Assembly (NCBI RefSeq): GCF_900143235.1
Contig: NZ_FRDF01000007.1
Location: 62,001-126,000 of the forward strand
DNA: 64,000 nucleotides
Direction of reading: 5' to 3'
Source of the DNA: Erythrobacter sanguineus
GTDB taxonomy: Bacteria; Pseudomonadota; Alphaproteobacteria; Sphingomonadales; Sphingomonadaceae
This document shows positions 35,516 to 43,958 of this stretch, piece by piece. Made by a program: the position numbers and the translations under genes. Every line of letters starts with the position of its first letter. Within the stretch, counting starts at the first letter, position 1. Under the pieces are notes generated by a model. It did no database searches, was not told the DNA's origin, and saw nothing but the letters and a program-made list of their open reading frames with translations.

Positions 35516-37309
35516 TTAGGGTTTAGCAAGCCCGAGGATCGCTGCAATACTTGTTTTCGCAGGCCCTGGCGCCGGGCTGTAATGGGGCTCCTTGCCTTCG
35601 GACGACCACTGGCCCGAAGGCACGTGATAGGAATGGCACATGGCGCAGGAGGAGGGGACGATTGTTTTCGTCTTCACCGCCGTCGCGCCCAGATGACAAT
35701 CGCGGCAGCTCTTGAGATCGGGGATCAGCAGGTCGGTGGCCGCCTTGGATGTGTCGGCGGCGTGGCAATCGGTGCATTCCTCCTTCTTGTGCGCCTCGTG
35801 GCTGAAATAGCCGCTGGTGAGGAAACGGTCGGGCAGGTTGACCGGCATCAGATCGGGCCGCCCCTGTTTGACGGTCGGCAAGTGGCATTCGGTGCAGATG
35901 CCGCCCTGTGACAACGCATTCGACAGCCCGATGAAGCTGCGCACCGGTCGCCCGAATTCGGCCGCATAGGCACCGCCTTGCGCAAACTGGCCAGGCCGTG
36001 CGCGTCGCGGGGCAAGGGCCGGGCGCGGGCCGGAATTGATGCGCGCAAGGTCTTGGGCAAGGTCTTTCACATCGCCGTGGCGCAGCTTGCTGAAGCCGCC
36101 GCCCGTGGTGCGATCAGATACCAGCGAGTGACAGCTTTCGCAGGCGTCCTCCATCCTGACCTCCTTGAAGGAGACCTTGTCGGCGGTGAGCGTGTGGCAA
36201 TCCTTGCATTCGAGCGGCTGGCCGTAATCGGGCAAGGACAGCGCCATGCGCGCCGCGCCGCCGCGCGCATCCATGTGCACATCATGTGGGAACTTGAGGC
36301 CGGAGCGTTCGACCGGCTTGCTATCCAGCGAGGCGCGCACCGGTTTGGCCGCACCGAAGCTGGCGTAGAACGCCGGGCGGAACTGCGGGTGTTCCTTGCC
36401 GAAATCATGTGCATCGGCGAGCGCGGTGTCGGTCAGCCGCGTATCGAGCGCATCGTGGCAATCGGAACAGAAGGCTTCGCTCGCGGGTTTCTGGCGCAGC
36501 GGGCCTTCGTGTTCAGAATGGCACGACACGCAGCCCAGCGGGCCTTCCTTGCCCAGCGTTTCGGCGATCTGCCATTGCAAGGCATCGCCGGTCGAAAGCG
36601 GCGGCATGCCCGCGGCAAGGCGCGGCTTGCGGGCGTGATCGCCCAGTTCCTCGTGACAGGTGAGGCAGGTTTCGTCCTGCACGCTGACAAACGGGGTGAC
36701 GTGACAGCTTTCACAATTGTCTTCGAGCTTGTGGTGCTTGAGCGACAACTCCCCCGCCGACCATGCGGCATCCATCAGCACCTGCCCGGGCATGTCGCTC
36801 TTGGGATCATTCTTGACCGGGGTGCGCAGCAGGTGGCTTGCCACCGGCACCATCAGCAGCACCAGCATGATCGCGCCTGCGAAGATCCAGCTCATCGCCC
36901 GTTTTGACGGCAGCACGCTGGCAAGCGCGAAACCGCGCCGCGCATCGCCTTTCCCCTCGTCGGCGGCGACCTGCCTGATCGTGATCGCGATATTCCCGTT
37001 ACCCTCGCGTGCGATGTCCAGCCGCGCCGCGCCCAGCGCGATCTCGCCCCCGGTGCGCGGATCGATCACGCCGTGGGTGACGGTGCGCCCGTCCAGCCCG
37101 AAGCCCAGAGTGCCAAGCGCATTGACCGCGAGCGTGCCGTCGGATTGGCGGCCGATCCGCACATGGCGCTGTTCGACCGCGAGATCGGGCAAGTGAATGT
37201 CGTTTTCCGCCGCGCGGCCAATGGTCAGCGCGTCTTGCTCGACCACCCGGTCGCGGATGATTTCGCGCCCGGCGGCGGTGAAATCGATGGTGCGGATCAG
37301 GAATGTCAT
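35516..37309 (-). CDS. FHA domain - transmembrane helix - decaheme cytochrome fusion
   Basis: A 597-residue membrane-anchored cytochrome. Residues 1-115 resemble an FHA domain (LTIGRAAENDIHLPDL, then QRHVRI); one TM helix lies at about 139-160 (SWIFAGAIMLVLLMVPVASH); residues about 180-570 contain ten CXXCH motifs: CESCH, CLTCH, CVSCH, CSDCH, CKDCH, CESCH, CTECH, CTDCH, CRDCH and CAMCH. There is no cleavable signal, so FHA should be cytoplasmic and the haems periplasmic. In the FHA domain the Gly-Arg is kept, but the pThr-contacting Ser of SxxH is Glu and the Asn-Gly is Asp-Gly, so phosphothreonine binding is doubtful. I chose ATG 37309 (AGGT 9 nt upstream), 11 bp after the membrane-protein gene. 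Role: electron carriage from the inner membrane into the periplasm. Confidence 0.85.
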   Translation of the reverse strand: MTFLIRTIDFTAAGREIIRDRVVEQDALTIGRAAENDIHLPDLAVEQRHVRIGRQSDGTLAVNALGTLGFGLDGRTVTHGVIDPRTGGEIALGAARLDIAREGNGNIAITIRQVAADEGKGDARRGFALASVLPSKRAMSWIFAGAIMLVLLMVPVASHLLRTPVKNDPKSDMPGQVLMDAAWSAGELSLKHHKLEDNCESCHVTPFVSVQDETCLTCHEELGDHARKPRLAAGMPPLSTGDALQWQIAETLGKEGPLGCVSCHSEHEGPLRQKPASEAFCSDCHDALDTRLTDTALADAHDFGKEHPQFRPAFYASFGAAKPVRASLDSKPVERSGLKFPHDVHMDARGGAARMALSLPDYGQPLECKDCHTLTADKVSFKEVRMEDACESCHSLVSDRTTGGGFSKLRHGDVKDLAQDLARINSGPRPALAPRRARPGQFAQGGAYAAEFGRPVRSFIGLSNALSQGGICTECHLPTVKQGRPDLMPVNLPDRFLTSGYFSHEAHKKEECTDCHAADTSKAATDLLIPDLKSCRDCHLGATAVKTKTIVPSSCAMCHSYHVPSGQWSSEGKEPHYSPAPGPAKTSIAAILGLAKP

Positions 37310-37319
37310 GCTGGCGACC

Positions 37320-38186
37320 TCACCAGTAGAAAAACACGCTGACGACATGCGCGATAAGCGCCGCAATCAGAGCAATAGTGAGCGGGATATGGATGAACAG
37401 CCAGATTTCCAGCAGAGCCCGGATGCGCAAGGCCCCGCGGATCTGGGCGAGTTGTTCGGCCCGTTTCGCCAGCAGGGTATGCACGCGGGCGGCGGCATCG
37501 GAAGCCTCGCCAACACCGGCGAGCGCGCGGGCGGTGGCGCAGCGCGGATATCTGCCGGTGATCCGCGAGATCGCACCGCCTGCAAAGCTATCCTGCGCCA
37601 GCGCGGCAATCACAAGATCGGCTTGATCGCGGCCCAGCGGCTGGGCGGCGCTTTCCAGCTGGCGGTCAATCGCGGTCAGCGCATCGAGCATCTGCGCGCG
37701 GGTCATTTCCTTGCGGTTGGCCGAAAGGCTGGCGGGCAGGGTGGCATAGGCAATCACGCCGTAAATCCCTGTCGCGATCACCAGCAGCATCAGGACATAG
37801 GCCAGCGTATGGACGTTCCAGCCGATCTGGAAACCGGTGTGGAGCGTGCCGACCACCACCAGCGACAGGCCAAGATAGACATGGGCCGATGTCCACGCCT
37901 TCAGGCTCCACGCGCCGGGATTGATCCGCCGCTTTCTCACCCCCAGCAGCGATAGCCAGATGATCAGGCCCAGCCCGATGGTGCCCAGCGTATAACCATA
38001 CCATGATCCGCCATTGGGGCGCGGCTGCTGATCGATGAGCGCATAGCCAAGGAGACTGACCCCGCTCAGCGCCAGCGCAATCCACAGCCAGCGAAAGCCG
38101 CGGTGTCTGAGAAAACTGACGTGATCGGAATCGCGCCGTTTCTCGTCCTGCGAAAACCGCTTTGCCCCCCCCGCGCGCGTCGCCAT
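37320..38186 (-). CDS. Multi-helix membrane protein, probable b-type cytochrome subunit
   Basis: A 288-residue integral membrane protein with about five hydrophobic helices (approximately 33-51, 63-83, 100-119, 127-150 and 255-287) and a soluble cytoplasmic-type loop of about 100 residues between the last two. Paired histidines occur within helices (AHVYLGLSLVVVGTLHTGF; IHIPLTIALIAALIAHVV), as in cytochrome b561 or ferric reductase-like proteins, so two b haems are plausible. I do not recognise the exact family. The start overlaps the stop of the FAD/Fe-S oxidoreductase by one base (TAATG), and the FHA-decaheme gene follows 11 bp later. It most likely passes electrons from the cytoplasmic reductase across the inner membrane. 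Confidence 0.72.
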   Translation of the reverse strand: MATRAGGAKRFSQDEKRRDSDHVSFLRHRGFRWLWIALALSGVSLLGYALIDQQPRPNGGSWYGYTLGTIGLGLIIWLSLLGVRKRRINPGAWSLKAWTSAHVYLGLSLVVVGTLHTGFQIGWNVHTLAYVLMLLVIATGIYGVIAYATLPASLSANRKEMTRAQMLDALTAIDRQLESAAQPLGRDQADLVIAALAQDSFAGGAISRITGRYPRCATARALAGVGEASDAAARVHTLLAKRAEQLAQIRGALRIRALLEIWLFIHIPLTIALIAALIAHVVSVFFYW

Positions 38187-40723
38187 TATTCGGCGTCCTC
38201 GGCAAGCTTGGTGAAGGTCAGGAACTTGTCGGGCGCAACGCGGATCGCCGCGCCGGTGGGGCAGGCGCGCACGCAGGCCGGACCGCCATCAATGCCGGAA
38301 CACATATCGCACTTGATCGCCAGCTTGGCCTTGGGGGTAGCCTCTTTCTCGGCCTCTTTCTTGCGCCAGCCATAGGGTGCCTCGCCGGGGCCGGGGCCGG
38401 AACCGAACAGCATCCATTCGAGCAGGCTGGGCTTCTTGGGCGGCTTGGCATCCATGCGGATCACGCCGTAAGGGCAGTTGCGCTGGCAATTGCCGCAGCC
38501 GATGCAGGTTTCATCGATGAAGACCTCGCCATCCGGCCCGCGCTTGATCGCATTGGGCGGGCAATCGGCCATGCAATGCGGGTGTTCGCAGTGGCGGCAG
38601 GATGTCGGCACGTGGAGGTGGGCATAGGTGCGTCCCGCCTCGCGGTCCAATCTCGACAGGCCGTCATGGCTATCGGCGCAGGCTTTTTCGCAATTGTCGC
38701 AGCCGATGCACAGCTTTTCGTCGATCAGCAGCACGTCGGTTGCTTCGCCGATGCCGTTGTCGACAAGGAACTGCGCGGTTTCGGAATAGAGATCGACCGC
38801 GCCCGAAAATTCGTCCTTGCGGCTTTCGATGAAGGTGGTTGTGGCGCGCCGCCCGGCCATGTCCTTGAGCGCGCGTTCGCGCAGGGCAGGATTGCGTTCG
38901 AGCAATTCGAGGAAGCCTTCGCCCGGCAGGCGGATCACCTCGGACTTGATCGCCGTCTTGACCGTGGCCGTGCGCGACGATCCGTCGATCACCGCCATTT
39001 CCCCGAAATAGCTGCCCGCTGGCAGGTAGGACAGGAACACCGGACGCGTCCCGATCGCCTTTTCGACGATCATCGAACCGCGCCGGACGATAAACACGTC
39101 CTTGTCATCTGCGCCTTCGGTGACGACGATCTCGCCCGCGCGCTTTTCCTCGACCTTGGCTGAATCCACCAGCGGGGCGACATCTTCGCGCGTCAGGCCC
39201 GACCCAAACATCTGCAGCAATTGCCGTTCGATCGAAATCCGTTCGATCGCTTTCTTTGCTGCGGGCACCTGCGATTGCAGCTTGAGCGCGGCGAGGCGCG
39301 AGATTTCGACCACGATGGTGTCTTCGGCGGCGCGGATGGTCGCGCCCCGGCGGCGGCCCGAAATCAGCCCGACCTCGCCAAAGATCGATCCGGCCTCGAT
39401 GGGGATGGTGATCGACGGATCCGCCGGATTGACCTCAACCGCCACCGATCCGCTGGCGATCCCGAACAGCGATGATCCGGGCGCATTGCGTTCAAAGATC
39501 ACCTCGCCCGGACGGAAATGGCGCGCGGTCGAATCGAGCATGAATTCGCGCATCTGCAACGGGTTCATGCCGTTCAGGATCGACACGTTGGTGCGCAGGA
39601 ATTCCAGCCATTCATCGGTGCTGCGCGATCCAGGAAGGTCCTTGAACTTCTCGACGATGATCGGCTCGTCCGCGGGCTTCAGCTCGGTGTTGCCATTGAT
39701 GAACTCGATGACATCATGGCCCTGGTTCATGCAGTGCTTGATCAGCGGGTAGCCCGCCAGCGCGCCGATCACGAAGATGCCGGGCGCGGTCGATTCGAAC
39801 ACCGGTGAAAGCTTGGGAAAGGCGGTGCGGTCCTCGCTCGAAAACTCGATCCCGCACTCCTCCACGAACATGCGCGGCGGGGCTGATCCGATGCGGGCGA
39901 TGATGCGGTCGCACGGGATGCGCAATTCGCCGTCGCGGGTGGTCAGCGTGATGAAGCCGGGCTCGATCGACTTGGTCTCGCTTTCGGTGCGGATCATCAG
40001 CTTGCCCGCTTCGTGATCCGCCATCAGCGCCTTGACGTTGGCGTCTTTGGCCGTGGGAAATTCCGTGCCGCGGTTGAGGATCGACACGGTGTTGCGCTGG
40101 GCCGGGTCTTCGGCCAGCCCGCGCGCGTTCTCGATTCCGGCGTCACCTGTGCCGACGATGATGATATGTTCATCGACATATTCGGCCGGGTCATCAAGCT
40201 GATACTGGACGTGCGGCAGATCGGCGCCGGGGCAGCGCATACGGTTGGGGTTGCCCTGCGTGCCAATGGCGAGGATCACGTTCTCCGCCATCACCGTCTC
40301 GCCATTGGTCAGTTCGATCGCATAGGGCGGGGCGTGGCGCTGGATTTCCTTGACCGTCCTGGTCCCATCACGCGCGCGCATCACGATCTGCTGGACAGAG
40401 CCGGGAATCGCATCGCCGGTGCCGCGGATCGCCTTGGCTTCGGCGTGGTATTTCACATTGACATTGTGACCTTCGATCTGTTCGTCCCAGACGCCGAGGA
40501 TCGTCTCACGCTTGCCCGCTTCGAAATCGACGTCGCTGCGCAGCACCAGATTGCTGGGCGTCGCCATGACGTGCTTGCCCTTCTGGTATTTGTAGATGGT
40601 GTCCGACAGGTGGTCGGTCTTTTCCAGCAGGACATGGCTGAGCCCCAGCGCCGCCGCACGCGCGGCTGCGCTGAGCCCGGCAGGGCCCGATCCGATGATG
40701 GCAACCTTGAACGTCCCGGACAA
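38186..40723 (-). CDS. FAD oxidoreductase - two cNMP-binding domains - DmsB-like four-cluster ferredoxin fusion
   Basis: A cytoplasmic 845-residue fusion without signal or TM. Residues 1-350 are a thioredoxin-reductase-like flavoprotein: GSGPAG at 10-15 for FAD, GTGDAG at 190-195 for NAD(P)H, and GIFVIGALAGYP near 315; no CxxC redox pair is present. Residues about 375-490 and 500-620 are two cyclic-nucleotide-binding domains with intact phosphate cassettes (FGEVGLISGRRRGAT, 448-462; FGEMAVIDGSSRTAT, 573-587). Residues about 670-825 contain four cysteine groups (C672/675/678/682, 709/712/717/721, 740/743/746/750, 805/808/817/821), as in DmsB/NrfC-type [4Fe-4S] subunits. It is first in the operon. 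I infer NAD(P)H-linked electron entry, gated by cAMP or cGMP, into the membrane cytochromes; reverse flow is equally possible. Confidence 0.87.
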   Translation of the reverse strand: MSGTFKVAIIGSGPAGLSAAARAAALGLSHVLLEKTDHLSDTIYKYQKGKHVMATPSNLVLRSDVDFEAGKRETILGVWDEQIEGHNVNVKYHAEAKAIRGTGDAIPGSVQQIVMRARDGTRTVKEIQRHAPPYAIELTNGETVMAENVILAIGTQGNPNRMRCPGADLPHVQYQLDDPAEYVDEHIIIVGTGDAGIENARGLAEDPAQRNTVSILNRGTEFPTAKDANVKALMADHEAGKLMIRTESETKSIEPGFITLTTRDGELRIPCDRIIARIGSAPPRMFVEECGIEFSSEDRTAFPKLSPVFESTAPGIFVIGALAGYPLIKHCMNQGHDVIEFINGNTELKPADEPIIVEKFKDLPGSRSTDEWLEFLRTNVSILNGMNPLQMREFMLDSTARHFRPGEVIFERNAPGSSLFGIASGSVAVEVNPADPSITIPIEAGSIFGEVGLISGRRRGATIRAAEDTIVVEISRLAALKLQSQVPAAKKAIERISIERQLLQMFGSGLTREDVAPLVDSAKVEEKRAGEIVVTEGADDKDVFIVRRGSMIVEKAIGTRPVFLSYLPAGSYFGEMAVIDGSSRTATVKTAIKSEVIRLPGEGFLELLERNPALRERALKDMAGRRATTTFIESRKDEFSGAVDLYSETAQFLVDNGIGEATDVLLIDEKLCIGCDNCEKACADSHDGLSRLDREAGRTYAHLHVPTSCRHCEHPHCMADCPPNAIKRGPDGEVFIDETCIGCGNCQRNCPYGVIRMDAKPPKKPSLLEWMLFGSGPGPGEAPYGWRKKEAEKEATPKAKLAIKCDMCSGIDGGPACVRACPTGAAIRVAPDKFLTFTKLAEDAE

Positions 40724-40836
40724 CTATCCTTCTCCCCTTTGCGGATAGATTGCGCCCCGCAGGGCACCATAGTCAAATGCGTCTCTGATGCCAGAGCGAA
40801 TTGCCCGTCTTTGTCCACGGTGCTAGCGCTTGATCC

Positions 40837-41790
40837 ATGGAAGCAACGGAACAACACGGCCCGGACGGGTCATCGAAGGCTGGCTGGATCTTGCTGGGCG
40901 CAGCGCTGCTGCTGGCGGCGGGCTCGATCGGCTATAATGTCTATGAAGGTTCGGGCGGGGGCGATGCAAGCGCGGTTGCCGAAGCGGGTGCGCCTTCGAT
41001 CGCAGACCTGCGCGCAGCGGCCGAGGCATCGGCCGATGATGCCGGGCCGTGGAGCGATCTGGCCTTTGCCCATTTCCGGCAGGGCGAATTCACCGAGGCC
41101 GCCGCAGCCTATCGCCGCGCGGTCGCAATCGCGCCCGATGAAGCGGTGTTGTGGTCGGCGCTGGGAGAATCGCTGGTGATGGGCAGCGCGCGCGATCCGC
41201 TGCCGCCAGAGGCGCTTGACGCGTTCAACAAGGCATTGGCGCTCGACCCGACCGATCCGCGCGCGCGCTATTTCCTCGCCGTGAAGAAGGACATCGACAA
41301 GGATCACGAAGGCGCGATTGCGGCATGGCTCGATCTGCTCGCCGATACGCCGCCCGGCGCGCCGTGGGAAGCCGATCTGGTGCGCACCATCGAACAGGTC
41401 GGGGCGATCAACGCAATCGCCATCGCGCCGCGCCTTGCCAAGGTCCAGCAAAGCCGCACCCCGGCGCTGCTTGCGGCCGGCGGACCGGGCGATCCTGCGG
41501 GCGATCCGGCTTCGCCCCAGCTGCGCGGGCCAAGCGCGGCAGAGGTGGCCGCAGCCGGCGCAATGACCCCGAGCCAGCAGCGCGAAATGGCCGAAGGCAT
41601 GGTTGCCCAGCTCGAAGCGCGGCTTCAGGACCAGCCGGACAATCCCGATGGCTGGGTGATGCTGATGCGCAGCCGCATGACGCTGGGTGAACCGGCCAAG
41701 GCGAAAGCCGCGCTCGATGCCGCGATCAAGGCCAATCCGGGCGAGGCGGCCGAATTGCAGCGGCAGGCGCAGGCGCTGGGGATCAGTTAG
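40837..41790 (+). CDS. Membrane-anchored TPR protein, CcmI/NrfG-like cytochrome c biogenesis factor
   Basis: A 317-residue protein with one N-terminal TM helix (about 15-34, GWILLGAALLLAAGSIGYNV) and TPR repeats beyond it (WSDLAFAHFRQGEFTEAAAAYRRAVAIAPD; LDAFNKALALDPTDPRARYFLA; and a final set around 255-310). Architecture matches the TPR part of CcmI/CcmH/NrfG, which present apocytochrome c to the haem lyase in the periplasm. It lacks the two-TM N-terminus of classic CcmI. Divergent orientation from the multiheme operon, 113 bp apart, suggests it helps mature those cytochromes. General TPR scaffolding is the alternative. Confidence 0.65.
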   Translation: MEATEQHGPDGSSKAGWILLGAALLLAAGSIGYNVYEGSGGGDASAVAEAGAPSIADLRAAAEASADDAGPWSDLAFAHFRQGEFTEAAAAYRRAVAIAPDEAVLWSALGESLVMGSARDPLPPEALDAFNKALALDPTDPRARYFLAVKKDIDKDHEGAIAAWLDLLADTPPGAPWEADLVRTIEQVGAINAIAIAPRLAKVQQSRTPALLAAGGPGDPAGDPASPQLRGPSAAEVAAAGAMTPSQQREMAEGMVAQLEARLQDQPDNPDGWVMLMRSRMTLGEPAKAKAALDAAIKANPGEAAELQRQAQALGIS

Positions 41791-42000
41791 CGCGCCGGAC
41801 CGGCTTTCGGGATGTTCGCGCACCGCGCGTTCTGGCGGATTTCGGCTGGAAAGCTAGCCTTGCCTCCCATCCTTGACGCGTGCTTGCAGCGGCGGGAACA
41901 CCTGATCCCCCGTGGCTCCTTCACCAAGGCGCATTTAGACTGGAATTTAACCTCCTGATGGTAGCGCTTTTCGGGCAATCCCTTGCGCGAGAAATGATCA

Positions 42001-43266
42001 ATGAAGCCTGCCACCCTCCTGCTTACGCCTGCCGCCGGCATCAGTCCGGCTGAAGTCGATGCGTGGGAAGACAGGATCGAGCTGCTGTCTCAACGCCACT
42101 TTCTTGACGGAATTGCCAACTGGCAGTCTGTCAATATCGTGCCTCTGATGTTGATCGGCATATTGGGCCTGTACCAACCCGACTGGCGGTTGACCGCTGC
42201 GCTGATCGCGCTGAACGGGCTGTGTCTTGCGGCAATGTTCGCCATCACCAGATATCTGCAACGGGCTGACAATCCGCCATCAAAGCAAAGGTTATGGCAA
42301 TTTTACAATGGTTTGGCATTCTTGTCTGGCGGGTTGTGGGCGGGGCTTATGTTTCCTGTCGCGGCGACGCTTGGCAAGGATATCAACTCCACCTTTGTAT
42401 GTGTGATCATCATCGTTTCGGTGGCGGTCACCAGCATGGTGATTGCAACCCGATGGCGCGGGTTTGTTCATTTCCTCGCCGGGGTGATGCTTTGCCTGGT
42501 GCCGCAGACCATTGCCTATATTGATCTGATCGGCCCCATTCCGCTGATTGCGACAATTGCGCTTGGCCCTGCGCTGTGGGGTCTTGCCGCTGCCGTCTAT
42601 CGGCAGGACCGGTCGCTTATCCGGGTGCAGCTGGAAAAGGACCATCTGGCGCAGGAATTGTCGCGCGCGTTGGAGAAGGCGGAATTTCTCGCCAATCGCG
42701 ATAGCTTGACGGGCCTGTACAACCGGCGGGCCTTCGAAACGGTGGCCAGTACGCTCAGATCAGCGCCGGACAGCGCGCCGATCTGCCTTGTGCTGATCGA
42801 TCTGGATCATTTCAAATCGATCAATGATCGATACGGCCATGCAACCGGCGATTCAGTGCTGCAAAGCGCCGCCCGTGTGATTGTCGAAAGCATGAGGCCG
42901 AACGATATTCTGGGGCGCGGCGATGGGGCCGTTGCGCGCTGGGGCGGTGAAGAATTCCTGCTTATGCTGCCCAATTGCGCGCTGCCGCTGGCGGTGCAGA
43001 TTGCCGAACGGTTGCGGGTCAGGCTGGGCGAGTTGACTGATCCTGCGTGGTCGGCGGATCTTGTCGTGTCCGGTTCGTTCGGCGTGGCATGCTGGGCACC
43101 GGAGGCGGCGCTGCACCAATGTATCAGCGATGCCGATCAGGCGATGTATCGCGCCAAACAGGCTGGACGCAACCGGGTCGAAGTCTGTCAGGCAGGCGAT
43201 CGTGCTGCGACGCCGCATAAGCCGGATCGCCAGCGCCGGCTGAACCGGGCCGACGCACAGGATTGA
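42001..43266 (+). CDS. Membrane-bound GGDEF diguanylate cyclase
   Basis: Makes cyclic di-GMP from two GTP. The 421-residue protein has about six TM helices in residues 45-205, a short coiled linker, and a C-terminal GGDEF domain (about 230-400) with RDSLTGLYNRRAFE, VLIDLDHFKSINDRYGH and the active-site loop WGGEEF near residue 317. The signature is intact (GGEEF), so activity is expected. A canonical RxxD inhibitory site five residues before the loop is not present (RGDG is shifted by one). The TM region is not a recognised MASE type to my eye. It stands alone with its own leader of about 200 bp. The cyclic dinucleotide is distinct from the cAMP made by the cyclase upstream. Confidence 0.88.
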   Translation: MKPATLLLTPAAGISPAEVDAWEDRIELLSQRHFLDGIANWQSVNIVPLMLIGILGLYQPDWRLTAALIALNGLCLAAMFAITRYLQRADNPPSKQRLWQFYNGLAFLSGGLWAGLMFPVAATLGKDINSTFVCVIIIVSVAVTSMVIATRWRGFVHFLAGVMLCLVPQTIAYIDLIGPIPLIATIALGPALWGLAAAVYRQDRSLIRVQLEKDHLAQELSRALEKAEFLANRDSLTGLYNRRAFETVASTLRSAPDSAPICLVLIDLDHFKSINDRYGHATGDSVLQSAARVIVESMRPNDILGRGDGAVARWGGEEFLLMLPNCALPLAVQIAERLRVRLGELTDPAWSADLVVSGSFGVACWAPEAALHQCISDADQAMYRAKQAGRNRVEVCQAGDRAATPHKPDRQRRLNRADAQD

Positions 43267-43270
43267 TCAC

Positions 43271-43879
43271 TCAGCGGGAGGGGCGCAACATGCCCCAGAA
43301 CTGCGGCCCGCCCGGGACCTGCCAGGTGCAGGAAACCTCAAATCCAAGTGCGCGATAGATTGGAAGATTGGCCGCGTCTGCGGTTTCCAGCCAGCATTTC
43401 GCCCGCTCCGCATCCGCGCGCGCCAGCCCGGCCCGGATCGCGGCACCGCCGAAGCCCTTGCCCCGGTGATCGGAATGGCACCCGGCATAGTGCAGATACC
43501 AGCATCCTTCGTTAGGCAGGTGGGCCTTGATCAACCCGGCAACCTTGGCCGCGCGGCCAATCGCCGGGCCGAAAGCGAGAAGGTAGGGCAGCCGCGTCCG
43601 GATTGCCTCCCACCGGCCTTCGTGCATTTGTGCCGGGCTGCGCCAGGCGGTGACGGCCTCAGCCTGCGACGTCATCATGATCGCGCCCGCGCGGACATCC
43701 TCGTCAAAAATGATCCGGAAGGCCCGGATCAGCGCACGGCGACGCGCCAGGGGATCGGGCAGGATATAGGAGAAAGCCGGTTCGTGCTGGAAGGCCTCTG
43801 CCAGCGTCGCGACCGCCGCGCCCCTGTCAGCGCGGGAGGGGGCGCGGCAAGGGATCGCGGCATTGGGCGGGTTTGGCAT
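43271..43879 (-). CDS. GNAT-family N-acetyltransferase
   Basis: Acetyl-CoA-dependent acyltransferase of 202 residues. The GNAT core is visible in the C-terminal half: WYLHYAGCHSDHRGKGFGG supplies the pyrophosphate-binding R/Q-x-x-G-x-G/A loop, followed by AKCWLETADAANLPIYRALGFE. I chose ATG 43879 (MPNPPNAAIP), which has GGGAG 6 nt upstream; an in-frame start at 43924 is possible but lies closer to the operators. Substrate is unknown; family members act on amino sugars, amino acids, antibiotics or proteins. It is divergent from a TetR-containing operon and shares its operator region, so is probably repressed by that TetR protein. Confidence 0.8.
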   Translation of the reverse strand: MPNPPNAAIPCRAPSRADRGAAVATLAEAFQHEPAFSYILPDPLARRRALIRAFRIIFDEDVRAGAIMMTSQAEAVTAWRSPAQMHEGRWEAIRTRLPYLLAFGPAIGRAAKVAGLIKAHLPNEGCWYLHYAGCHSDHRGKGFGGAAIRAGLARADAERAKCWLETADAANLPIYRALGFEVSCTWQVPGGPQFWGMLRPSR

Positions 43880-43929
43880 CGGGCTCTCCCAGGGCGGCAG
43901 GGTTGCGATCGGGACGATGCGCAATGGTG

Positions 43930-43944
43930 GTTGACAGTGTCAAC
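43930..43944. promoter_or_regulatory. TetR operator, copy 1
   Basis: GTTGACAGTGTCAAC is a perfect 7-1-7 palindrome. It is the reverse complement of copy 2, so the two sites are identical in inverted orientation with centres 29 bp apart. TTGACA inside it equals the consensus -35 hexamer on either strand, so bound repressor would cover the promoter. It lies in the 109-bp gap between the GNAT gene and the DUF2141-tetR operon. Confidence 0.8.
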
Positions 43945-43958
43945 TGATTGCGTAACTT

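Noticed and set aside
40724..40836. CRP site (TGTGA-N6-TCACA) between the reductase and TPR genes
   Set aside because: Looked for because of the cAMP theme; no acceptable palindrome is present.
42930..42965. RxxD inhibitory site in the GGDEF protein
   Set aside because: The Arg-Gly-Asp-Gly upstream of GGEEF is out of register by one residue.
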